Part shown: in pieces, positions 1 to 5,557 of the stretch
Position numbering within the stretch: the stretch's first letter is position 1
Layout: each line of letters starts with the position of its first letter
DNA from: Phycisphaerales bacterium
Lineage (GTDB): Bacteria > Planctomycetota > Phycisphaerae > Phycisphaerales > SM1A02
Length of the DNA: 5,557 nucleotides
Direction: 5' to 3'
Assembly: GCA_029243925.1 (NCBI GenBank)
Contig: JAQWRC010000216.1
Span: 1-5,557, forward strand
Made by a program: the position numbers and the translations under genes
The notes under the pieces: model-generated
Database searches by the model: none
Seen by the model: the letters and a program-made list of their open reading frames with translations, nothing else
What the model was told of the DNA's origin: nothing

Positions 1-348
1 ATCTGCTACATCGGTGGGCTCCGAAACAACCTTGAGGGAGTCCAGAAACTGCTCGATTGTCCCCCTGGCACATATCCACTCTTTGGCATGTGCATAGGCC
101 GGCCTGCAGATGATCCCATCACGCGCCCCCGACTTCCGCGATCAACAGTCCTCTTCGATGACCAGTACCCCGACGACCAGGACATGCTGGCTGGCATGGT
201 GGATTTCGACGCCACGATGCTGGACTATTTCCGGCGGCGTGGGGCAGGGGACCGCTCATGGACAGGCGAAATGGTGGAGAAATTCGCTTCGCCACGACGA
301 ACCAGCATCGGGCCGTACTACCGATCCCAAGGTGCGAATCTCGATTGA
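1..348 (+). CDS. NfsA/NfrA-type FMN-dependent NAD(P)H nitroreductase, C-terminal part (5' end outside window)
   Basis: The reading frame is open from base 1 to a TGA at 346-348 and gives 115 residues. They read as the C-terminal half of the oxygen-insensitive nitroreductase / NADPH-flavin oxidoreductase family (NfsA of E. coli, NfrA/Frp of others), usually about 240-280 residues. Visible family signatures, numbered from the first codon, are YIGGLRNN at 3-10, PLFGMCIGRPAD at 26-37 and the RPRLP loop at 42-46. These are followed by a helical C-terminus with MVDFDATMLDYFRRRG and a terminal YYRSQG segment. Family members are cytoplasmic homodimers that bind FMN and use NAD(P)H to reduce nitro-aromatics, quinones or free flavin in two-electron steps. 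The basic loop around RPRLP corresponds to the region that helps NADPH binding in NfsA. Half the protein, including the N-terminal FMN-binding part, is missing, so cofactor preference and start cannot be judged. The next gene starts 64 nt downstream on the same strand, so co-transcription is possible. Confidence 0.88.
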   Translation: MCYIGGLRNNLEGVQKLLDCPPGTYPLFGMCIGRPADDPITRPRLPRSTVLFDDQYPDDQDMLAGMVDFDATMLDYFRRRGAGDRSWTGEMVEKFASPRRTSIGPYYRSQGANLD

Positions 349-399
349 GCTTCAACGGCTTCTGCCCGCTCAGCCAAATCAAGAGTAGGCTGTAAGTCC

Positions 400-405
400 A
401 AGGAG
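400..405 (+). promoter_or_regulatory. Shine-Dalgarno AAGGAG for the oxidoreductase
   Basis: AAGGAG lies 7 nt upstream of the ATG at 413. This is near-ideal spacing and supports that start, which also places a twin-arginine signal at residues 9-10. Confidence 0.75.
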
Positions 406-412
406 CGCACTC

Positions 413-1747
413 ATGCCACACGAAACTTGTTCGTCACGTCGAATTTTTCTGAAGACCACCAGTGCTGCAGCTGCCGGCTTGGCCTTCCTGCCAGCCCGAA
501 GCTATGCGCGTGTGCTCGGCGCCAATGAGCGACTCAACATGGCGGTGATCGGAACCGGGGGCATGGGTACCAGCCACACCAACAGCCTCGTCAATCGAAA
601 GGCCACCGACAACATCGACGTGATTCAGGTGTGTGACGTATACCGACGGCGCCTGAACAACGCCATGGGCATCATTGGTCATGGCAATGGAACTGGAACC
701 ATGCGGCATGAAGACGTGCTGGACAATTCAGACGTCGACGCCGTTGTCATCGCCACACCCGACCACTGGCACACCAAGATCGCCATCGAAGCGATGGAAT
801 CCGGCAAGGATGTCTACTGCGAAAAGCCGCTGTCACTGACGATCCAGCAGGCGCTGGATTGCCGCGATGCCGTTCACCGAACCGGGCGTACGCTTCAGGT
901 TGGCCCGCAGGGCACCAGTGCGCCTCATATCTGGGCCGCTCGCGATGCCATCGAACAAGGCAGAATCGGGAAGGTCAGCTGGACGCAGGGCAGTTACTGC
1001 CGCAATTCCCGTGGTGGTCAGTTCAACTGGCACATTGCTCCCGATGCCGGACCGAACAACGACACCTCCAGTGACGGATACGTCGACTGGAACCGCTGGC
1101 TGGGGCATGAACATGGCCTGGCTGAGAAGATCGACTGGAATCCAGACCATTTCTTCCGCTTCAGAAAGTACTACGCCTACAACGGTGGTTTGGCGACGGA
1201 TCTGCTGTATCACAAGCTTGCACCGTTCACGAAGGCCATCAGCGGCCACAATGGCGAGTACCCGCGCCGTGTCGTTTCATCCGGCGGAACCTACCTTGAG
1301 AAGGACGAACGCGACATCCCTGACACGTTCATGATGATGGTCGACTATCCGTCGGAGCACACCATCGTGCTGGCGAGCGTCATGACCAATGATGTTGGGG
1401 TCGATGATGTCATCCGAGGGCAGTACGGAACGATGAACTTCAAAAGCGGACTGCACATCAAGGAGCAGGGAGCATGGGCTCCGGAGTTCCGCGAAGCCAA
1501 CAAGGATGCGCTTCCCGAGGATCTTTCTGAAACAGCCAATGGGCAAGCAAAAGTCTCTTTGGAAATTCCCACGCGACGAGACCACATGGGGAACTTCCTT
1601 GATGCCATCCGCAATGGTGACGAGCAGGCGTGCAATGTCGACCTTGGCGCATCCACGATGGTGGCCATCAAGATGGGGGTTGAATCACTCCGCCAGAACA
1701 AGGTCATGCTCTGGGACGAAACCTCCGAGACAATGCGACCGGCTTGA
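413..1747 (+). CDS. Tat-exported Gfo/Idh/MocA-family NAD(P)-dependent oxidoreductase
   Basis: This 444-residue protein begins with a classic twin-arginine signal: S-R-R-I-F-L-K with the arginines at 9-10, then an Ala-rich hydrophobic stretch to about 27. Cleavage is plausible after S-Y-A at 30-32. The Rossmann domain follows directly, with GTGGMG at 47-52 as the dinucleotide-binding glycine motif and ATPDHWH at 114-120. The family EKP motif is at 137-139, and Lys138 is the usual catalytic or substrate-positioning lysine. The C-terminal alpha/beta domain has a VDWNRWLG segment typical of the exported planctomycete group. It also has a D-x3-H pair (Asp263, His267) in [11 protein letters not shown], where family enzymes keep acid and histidine residues at the active site. 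Members oxidise or reduce sugars, inositols and related polyols. Tat export of the folded, cofactor-loaded enzyme implies a periplasmic site, with tightly bound NAD(P) as in glucose-fructose oxidoreductase. The substrate cannot be told from sequence. Length is normal and no lesion is seen. A strong hairpin follows the stop. Confidence 0.95.
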   Translation: MPHETCSSRRIFLKTTSAAAAGLAFLPARSYARVLGANERLNMAVIGTGGMGTSHTNSLVNRKATDNIDVIQVCDVYRRRLNNAMGIIGHGNGTGTMRHEDVLDNSDVDAVVIATPDHWHTKIAIEAMESGKDVYCEKPLSLTIQQALDCRDAVHRTGRTLQVGPQGTSAPHIWAARDAIEQGRIGKVSWTQGSYCRNSRGGQFNWHIAPDAGPNNDTSSDGYVDWNRWLGHEHGLAEKIDWNPDHFFRFRKYYAYNGGLATDLLYHKLAPFTKAISGHNGEYPRRVVSSGGTYLEKDERDIPDTFMMMVDYPSEHTIVLASVMTNDVGVDDVIRGQYGTMNFKSGLHIKEQGAWAPEFREANKDALPEDLSETANGQAKVSLEIPTRRDHMGNFLDAIRNGDEQACNVDLGASTMVAIKMGVESLRQNKVMLWDETSETMRPA

Positions 1748-1763
1748 CGTTGAATACCTATGA

Positions 1764-1805
1764 AAGCACGGGCCGGGTGCGCGTTTGCGCAGTCCCGGCC
1801 CGCTT
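1764..1805 (+). terminator. GC-rich hairpin terminator after the oxidoreductase
   Basis: The 9-nt arm cgggccggg (1769-1777) pairs perfectly with cccggcccg (1794-1802). An inner 5-bp stem, tgcgc/gcgca, closes a gttt loop, with a 2-nt bulge (1792-1793). Beyond a 2-nt bulge, aag (1764-1766) can pair with ctt (1803-1805). The hairpin starts about 20 nt after the stop at 1747, where an intrinsic terminator is expected. There is no U-tract, so it may act as an L-shaped or hairpin-only terminator or as a barrier to 3' exonucleases. Confidence 0.55.
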
Positions 1806-2140
1806 CCATAAGCATGCACGCAGAAGTCGAACTGCGTGGGTGGTCCCCACATGGAGCCCCTTGATCTGACCCTTCATGGGCCTGTAAAGGGCGATACTCA
1901 CGGTGGGCGCGAGTACCGCCTTGTCGCATGGAAATCATGCGAACCAGCTTCCATCTCTTGCCTTTCGTCACTTCCCCGTGATCGTGTGCTGCATGGGCCA
2001 GGTGTGCCCTGTACCCATCGCCATCATTCGCAGAGTATTTGGCTCGGGTTGCACCCACTCTTCTGACTTTTTTGGAATGCTCTGACCTCCCATATGAAGT
2101 CCAAATGCCCCGTACATCGCTGTGTGCTCCTTGAGGGCCG

Positions 2141-2162
2141 GAAATCAGCGATTTCACGCTGA
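2141..2162. repeat. Interleaved inverted repeats (two mutually exclusive hairpins)
   Basis: gaaat (2141-2145) is complementary to atttc (2151-2155). The segment between them begins a second repeat: tcagcg (2145-2150) is complementary to cgctga (2157-2162). The two hairpins share bases and cannot form together. With almost no linker nucleotides a true H-type pseudoknot is sterically unlikely. Either an alternative fold or a double-stranded DNA operator could explain it; chance cannot be excluded for 5-6-bp arms. Confidence 0.3.
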
Positions 2163-2175
2163 AAATGGGGGTGGA

Positions 2176-2347
2176 TTCTTTCGGCCCATCTGCAGGATCC
2201 TGATGAAGCCAATGGTTTTTTTGCCCGAAAAGAACCTTCTCAGACTAGGATCTGGGGTTCACTGGGTAGGAGTTGAGAAGACTTCCCCTACATGACTGAT
2301 AGATGCCGCCACGCAGCAGGAGGCCGCGTCGTGATCGTTCACGATGC
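2176..2347 (+). promoter_or_regulatory. Candidate structured 5' leader of the metalloprotease gene
   Basis: Three stems can be drawn in order. Stem 1 pairs ttctttcgg (2176-2184) with ccgaaaagaa (2225-2234), with one bulged A; an inner ccat/atgg stem (2186-2189 with 2212-2215) is possible. Stem 2 starts after a single base and pairs cttctca (2236-2242) with tgagaag (2274-2280), extended by act/agt (2244-2246 with 2271-2273) across one bulge. Stem 3 is a compact hairpin, gcgtcgtga (2326-2334) with tcacgatgc (2339-2347), 9 bp including one G-U, with loop tcgt. An alternative gtagg/cctac pairing (2266-2270 with 2287-2291) would compete with stem 2. The stems lie in the expected leader, but there is no covariation evidence and no known RNA family is recognised. 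The transcription start is unknown, so the region may not be wholly transcribed. Confidence 0.3.
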
Positions 2348-2390
2348 CCCCCTTCATCCCCGCCTGGCCGCAGGAGATGCGTCCCCATGA
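2331..2390 (+). CDS. Possible 19-residue leader ORF, stop overlapping the metalloprotease start (ATGA)
   Basis: A GTG at 2331 lies 7 nt after a perfect AGGAGG (2318-2323). It opens 19 codons (M-I-V-H-D-A-P-L-H-P-R-L-A-A-G-D-A-S-P) ending in TGA at 2388-2390, which overlaps the ATG of the metalloprotease (2387-2389) as ATGA. This layout suits translational coupling or a leader peptide. The GTG sits in the 5' arm of hairpin 2326-2347, so its use could depend on RNA folding. The peptide has no signal sequence, no run of one amino acid and no recognisable family. The case rests on the Shine-Dalgarno, the spacing and the overlap alone. The AGGAGG could instead be a standby site for the downstream gene, or the pattern could be chance. 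Confidence 0.35.
   Translation: MIVHDAPLHPRLAAGDASP
2372..2376 (+). promoter_or_regulatory. Shine-Dalgarno AGGAG for the metalloprotease
   Basis: AGGAG ends 10 nt before the ATG at 2387, slightly long but workable spacing. It supports this ATG over the in-frame ATG at 2303, whose extra 28 residues are Arg/Pro-rich, lack a Shine-Dalgarno, and would put the signal peptide inside the protein. Confidence 0.55.
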
Positions 2391-5266
2391 AGCGAACTGC
2401 CATCGCACTGTTCACAGGTTGCCTTTGCCTTGTCGCAAGCTGGTCTTCGACCGCTGTTGCACAAGACAGGCCGGACTTCCCGAAATTCGAAGATGTCTCC
2501 AAAGGGCATCAGAAGATCATCTCCTCTGCCGGTGGTGATTCGGGGATGTATACGCTCTACAAAGACAAGAATGGACATGTTCTGGCCGAGCTGCCTCGCA
2601 ACTTCGGCAACCAGAAGGTATTCATCGCCTTTACGATCAAAGGTGGCATCCCCACCGCTGGTGTTCAGTACGGTGACATGTACGCCTACTGGAAGAAGTT
2701 CGGCAAGCGACTTGCTCTTGTCGAGCCCAACTACGAAACACGAACATCCGGTGATGCGCAATCACGAAGTGGACTTGACCGCGTCTATACGGACCGTGTC
2801 ATTCTTGATATTCCCATCGTCAGCATGGGGCCCGGTGGTGGCCCGGTCATCGATTTGAGTTCACTCCTCGTCGATCGAGCCAGTTCCTTCTTCGGCGGAG
2901 CCATTCGCGGCTCAAACACCAAACTGGCTAAGACGATGAAGGCCAAATCGTTCCCCAAGAACGTGGAGCTCGCCTTTGAAATGCCACTGAGTGGCGGTCA
3001 GTTCGGCACCATCTACTATTCGATCGCCGAAATCCCGGAAAAGACCGGCTACACGCCACGCGTAGCGGACGAACGAATCGGATACTTCGTCACCGGCCAC
3101 ACCGACATCGGCAACCCGTCAGCTGATACGCCGCGCAAGCGATATATCAACCGATGGCATCTGCAGAAGGCCGACCCATCACTCAAGATGAGTCCCCCAA
3201 AGCAGCCCATCGTCTTCTACATCGAACATACGGCGCCCGTGCGCTATCGCAGGTGGATCCGCGAAGGCATTCTGGAATGGAACAAGGCCTTTGAACAAGT
3301 CGGCATTGTCAATGCCGTCGAGGTGTACCAACAAGATGAAGCGACCGGCGCTCACATGGAAAAGGATCCGGAAGATGCACGATACAACTTCGTGCTCTGG
3401 ACCAATGCCGGCATGGGCTTTGCAATCGGTCCCAGCCGCGTTCATCCGAAGACCGGACAGATTCTTGATGCGGACATCGTCATGGATGAAGGCTTCATCA
3501 CAGGCTGGATCAGGCAATGGGAGAATCTGATTCCCCAGACGGCCATGGAGAACTTCGGCCCTGAAACGCTTGCCTGGCTTGAAAGCCGACCTGAATACGA
3601 TCCTCGGATCCGTCTGGTCGACCCGGCCAATCGGCAGCAAGTCGAGTATGACCTGGTGTTGGAACGTGCGCGCCTTAAGGGTGTCAGTCACCCCGCGTTC
3701 GCAACCGACCCAACACTTCTTGGTGACGAAGAATACGACGGCCTTGTCTACCGTGTGAGCCAAATCAACGGCTCATGCCAGCACTGCGCCGTCAAGGCAA
3801 TGGACATGGCATTCTTCCGCTTGAACCCAGGCCTATTCGAAGAACTGTCCCAGAAGGGACGCAAGGGCAAGGGCAAAGGCAAAGCGAAGAAGGATGATGC
3901 CGAAGCAGAAGAAGACTCCCCTGCTGAAAAGGAACAGATGCTTGATGGTGTTCCAGAGTCCTACATCGGCCCCATGCTCCGCGACGTGATCATGCATGAA
4001 GTCGGCCATACGCTTGGACTTCGTCACAACTTCAAGGGTTCAACCATCTACAGCATGGAAGAGATCAACCAGGAAGAATTCAAAGGGCAGGCGCATGCTG
4101 GATCCGTCATGGACTACATGCCGGCCAACATCAACATGGACGATGGGCCAGTTCAGGGTGATTACACGATGGTCACCATCGGACCTTATGACTACTGGGC
4201 CATTGAATACGGCTACACCACTGGAGACACCAACAAGGTGCTTTCACGCGTTGCCGAACCCCATTTGATCTACGCCACCGATGAGGACACTGGCGGACCT
4301 GATCCGCGAGCTCGTCGATTCGACCATGGCGCAAATCCGCTTGATTACTCCGAGTCGCAATTGCGACTGGTGGATCACTTCCGTGGCCGCATCCTCGAGG
4401 ACATGGTTGATGATGGCGAATCGTGGTCAAAGGCACGCAAGGCGTATGAACTGCTGCTCAACAAGCACGTCGCTGCCATCAGTATTGCGTCCAACTGGGT
4501 CGGCGGCTCGTATGTCAACCGGGACAAGAAGGGTGATCCCAACGCACGTACCCCCGTCACTCCCGTGGAAGCTGATCAACAACGACGGGCAATGCAGCTC
4601 GTCCTCGACAACACCATGTATGACGAGGCGTTTGGCTTGTCACCGAAGCTGCTCCAACACATGACTGTGGATCGCTGGTTCGACGGTGGTGGTCGTCGTG
4701 GCATGAGTGAAGAAGCATGGCCGGTCCATGCCCGCATTTCGGGTATTCAGGCCAGTGCCCTTTCACAGTTGATGAACCCAACCACGATGAATCGGGTCTA
4801 TGACAACGAGTTCCGAGCAGATGCCGACATGGATGTCATCACCGTTCCGGAGATTCTTTCCAGCGTGCACGAAACCGTCTGGTCTGAAATAGACGGCGCT
4901 CCGGATCGCATGCACGATGCACGTGACCCCTATATCTCAAGTCTGCGACGCAATCTTCAGCGTGAATATCTTGATCGCCTCATCGACATGAGCATGCCGA
5001 ACAATGGCTTCCGATCCGCGTCCGTACCCGTCCGTGATCTCAGTCGCAACATGCTTTGGCAACTCGGAGAGTCGCTTCCGGCGTTCCTTGATGCACATGA
5101 GGATGAACTCGATCCCTACACCAATGCCCACCTCCGTGAGACATTGGCCATGATCGATCGCGCCATGGACGCTCAGTACATCTACAACGCCAATGATATC
5201 AGTGGCGGTGGCCCGATCACCATCACGATGCCATTCGGCGCACAAGGGGAAGAGTCCAAGGACTAA
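2387..5266 (+). CDS. Secreted zinc-dependent metalloprotease (metzincin; DUF5118/DUF5117/DUF4953 type)
   Basis: This is a 959-residue protein. Residues 1-25 form a Sec signal peptide (M-K-R, hydrophobic core, A-V-A at 23-25 before Gln26). The N-terminal half matches the DUF5118/DUF5117 arrangement, including RIGYF at 230-234, VFYIEHTAP near 276-284 and WNKAFE at 298-303. The zincin domain holds HEVGHTLGLRH at 537-547. His537, His541 and His547 are the expected zinc ligands and Glu538 the catalytic base, with a Met-turn SVMDYM at 573-578. GPYDYWAIEYGY at 599-610 and the long helical C-terminus are also typical of the family. The active site is intact, so peptide hydrolysis in the periplasm, cell surface or medium is expected; substrates are unknown for most of the family. 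Odd features are a CQHC pair at 464-467 and a Lys/Gly-then-acidic stretch at about 490-517 just before the catalytic helix, probably a flexible loop. A longer start at 2303 is possible but unlikely. The gene appears to be monocistronic, with a long leader upstream and a hairpin terminator downstream. Confidence 0.95.
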   Translation: MKRTAIALFTGCLCLVASWSSTAVAQDRPDFPKFEDVSKGHQKIISSAGGDSGMYTLYKDKNGHVLAELPRNFGNQKVFIAFTIKGGIPTAGVQYGDMYAYWKKFGKRLALVEPNYETRTSGDAQSRSGLDRVYTDRVILDIPIVSMGPGGGPVIDLSSLLVDRASSFFGGAIRGSNTKLAKTMKAKSFPKNVELAFEMPLSGGQFGTIYYSIAEIPEKTGYTPRVADERIGYFVTGHTDIGNPSADTPRKRYINRWHLQKADPSLKMSPPKQPIVFYIEHTAPVRYRRWIREGILEWNKAFEQVGIVNAVEVYQQDEATGAHMEKDPEDARYNFVLWTNAGMGFAIGPSRVHPKTGQILDADIVMDEGFITGWIRQWENLIPQTAMENFGPETLAWLESRPEYDPRIRLVDPANRQQVEYDLVLERARLKGVSHPAFATDPTLLGDEEYDGLVYRVSQINGSCQHCAVKAMDMAFFRLNPGLFEELSQKGRKGKGKGKAKKDDAEAEEDSPAEKEQMLDGVPESYIGPMLRDVIMHEVGHTLGLRHNFKGSTIYSMEEINQEEFKGQAHAGSVMDYMPANINMDDGPVQGDYTMVTIGPYDYWAIEYGYTTGDTNKVLSRVAEPHLIYATDEDTGGPDPRARRFDHGANPLDYSESQLRLVDHFRGRILEDMVDDGESWSKARKAYELLLNKHVAAISIASNWVGGSYVNRDKKGDPNARTPVTPVEADQQRRAMQLVLDNTMYDEAFGLSPKLLQHMTVDRWFDGGGRRGMSEEAWPVHARISGIQASALSQLMNPTTMNRVYDNEFRADADMDVITVPEILSSVHETVWSEIDGAPDRMHDARDPYISSLRRNLQREYLDRLIDMSMPNNGFRSASVPVRDLSRNMLWQLGESLPAFLDAHEDELDPYTNAHLRETLAMIDRAMDAQYIYNANDISGGGPITITMPFGAQGEESKD

Positions 5267-5289
5267 ATCTCTTCCATTGAAGCATTCAC

Positions 5290-5322
5290 ACAGGGGAGTC
5301 ACTCGCAGGGTGGCTCCCCTGT
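5290..5322. terminator. Shared bidirectional hairpin terminator between convergent genes
   Basis: acaggggagtcac (5290-5302) pairs with gtggctcccctgt (5310-5322): 13 bp with one G-T pair and a 7-nt loop. It begins 23 nt after the metalloprotease stop and lies 5 nt beyond the stop of the convergent minus-strand gene. That placement fits termination of both. Neither side has a clear T-tract, as with the hairpin at 1769-1802. Confidence 0.7.
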
Positions 5323-5327
5323 TGCAT

Positions 5328-5557
5328 TCAAGGCGCAGCTGCCGGGGCCTCTTCGGGAGGCGCGACCTCGATGACGATGGTCTTCCGGGGGATTGAATAC
5401 CGTCGAGCCGGCCCCAGGTAATCCATGCCGATTCGTATTTCAGGCGCCCGATACCCCGTATCCATTCGGCCTGCATCACGTGCAATTGTGACGCTGACAA
5501 TCTTCGACTCGCCGGGGGCAAGCTTGAAATGATCATGATCTGGAACACATCGCCATC
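5328..5557 (-). CDS. C-terminal end of an unidentified convergent protein (5' end outside window)
   Basis: On the minus strand, the frame whose first full codon ends the window at 5553-5555 is open for 75 residues to a TGA at 5328-5330. The translation looks like real protein: F-K-L-A-P-G-E-S-K-I-V-S-V-T-I, then alternating hydrophobic strands (PEIRIGMDYLG, KTIVIEV) and an Ala/Pro/Glu-rich tail ending in A-A-A-P. The alternating pattern and the PGES turn before a strand suggest the last strands of a beta-sandwich domain, as in many exported bacterial proteins. I do not recognise the family. The competing minus-strand frame that runs through into the metalloprotease gene (stop near 4937) gives a less protein-like sequence and lies antisense to a firm gene, so I prefer this one. 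The stop is 5 nt from the shared terminator, as expected for a genuine gene end. Confidence 0.72.
   Translation of the reverse strand, partial: WRCVPDHDHFKLAPGESKIVSVTIARDAGRMDTGYRAPEIRIGMDYLGPARRYSIPRKTIVIEVAPPEEAPAAAP

Larger units (their letters stand above)
1748..2386. other. Long intergenic region, about 640 nt, without a convincing long gene
   Basis: The open frames here on both strands give low-complexity or Arg/Trp/Cys/His-rich translations without recognisable domains and without good ribosome binding sites, so I do not call them genes. The left end holds the terminator hairpin. At 1806-2140 I see only short possible hairpins (1817-1838, 1836-1850) and T-tracts, nothing I can name. 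The right part (2141-2386) is dense in inverted repeats and most likely contains the promoter and 5' leader of the metalloprotease gene. No tRNA, 6S, tmRNA or SRP signature and no known riboswitch consensus was recognised by eye. Confidence 0.6.

Noticed and set aside
346..372. tgagc/gctca inverted repeat at the nitroreductase stop as a terminator
   Set aside because: Only 5 bp with a 17-nt loop and no T-run, too weak to call. The nitroreductase and oxidoreductase may be co-transcribed.
2032..2073. Hairpin agagt/actct with inner gggt/accc, followed by T6 (2068-2073), as a terminator
   Set aside because: The stem is short, has a 9-nt asymmetric bulge, and sits 6 nt from the T-run. No gene ends nearby on that strand.
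1345..2157. 270-codon minus-strand open frame covering the end of the oxidoreductase and the gap
   Set aside because: Most of it is antisense to a firm gene. The translation is rich in Arg, Ser, His and Cys with no domain, and it has no convincing ribosome binding site.
2193..2202. Perfect 10-bp palindrome caggatcctg
   Set aside because: It is built around a GGATCC site and has no loop for a hairpin. A single copy of this length is expected by chance often enough.
2221..2251. Promoter-like pair ttgccc (2221-2226) and taggat (2246-2251)
   Set aside because: Each hexamer matches only 4 of 6 consensus bases and the 19-nt spacer is long. Planctomycete promoters are also poorly described by this consensus, so I do not annotate it.
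2303..2386. Longer in-frame start of the metalloprotease
   Set aside because: The extra residues are Arg/Pro-rich and precede a complete signal peptide. There is no Shine-Dalgarno for the ATG at 2303, whereas AGGAG precedes the ATG at 2387.
2420..2422. Lipoprotein reading of the metalloprotease signal (Cys12 after F-T-G)
   Set aside because: Phe at -3 is a poor lipobox and only about 8 hydrophobic residues precede the Cys. The A-V-A site at 23-25 fits ordinary Sec cleavage better.
3776..3787. CQHC as a haem c attachment site
   Set aside because: Haem c needs C-x2-C-H; here Ala follows the second Cys.
4937..5548. 203-codon minus-strand open frame through the protease 3' end and the terminator
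   Set aside because: It is antisense to a firm gene and reads through the terminator hairpin. The alternative frame ending at 5328 gives a far more protein-like sequence.

Overview
The window looks like bacterial chromosome of moderate-to-high GC, with wide gaps between genes. The best guess is a Planctomycetota-type bacterium, possibly of the Phycisphaerae. This rests on the Tat-exported Gfo/Idh/MocA oxidoreductase, which has the architecture so common in that phylum, next to a large secreted metzincin of the DUF5117/DUF4953 type. Taxonomy is inferred from gene content; there is no rRNA or other marker here.

Layout, left to right. (1) Positions 1-348 (+) hold the C-terminal half of an NfsA/NfrA-type FMN-dependent NAD(P)H nitroreductase, cut by the window edge. 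(2) After 64 nt, 413-1747 (+) encodes a complete 444-residue Gfo/Idh/MocA-family oxidoreductase with a canonical twin-arginine signal and a good Shine-Dalgarno. A strong GC-rich hairpin at 1769-1802 follows its stop and probably ends the unit. (3) A gap of about 640 nt (1748-2386) has no convincing long gene. Its right half is rich in inverted repeats: an interleaved pair at 2141-2162, two back-to-back stems at 2176-2280, and a 9-bp hairpin at 2326-2347. It also holds a possible 19-codon leader ORF (2331-2390) that has its own AGGAGG and ends in an ATGA overlap with the next gene. (4) 2387-5266 (+) encodes a 959-residue secreted zinc metalloprotease with an intact HExxHxxGxxH site and a Met-turn. 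(5) A 13-bp hairpin at 5290-5322 sits between this gene and the 3' end of a convergent minus-strand gene (5328-5557, cut by the window edge). The hairpin is well placed to terminate both.

How the genes relate: the nitroreductase and oxidoreductase could be co-transcribed, because the gap is short and no clear terminator lies between them, but no shared pathway is evident. The metalloprotease appears to be its own transcription unit with a long, potentially structured 5' leader. No mobile element, CRISPR array, tRNA or rRNA was seen. The most unusual part is the metalloprotease leader, where a start-codon hairpin, a mini-ORF and translational coupling coincide. It is a candidate for post-transcriptional control, not a demonstrated system.
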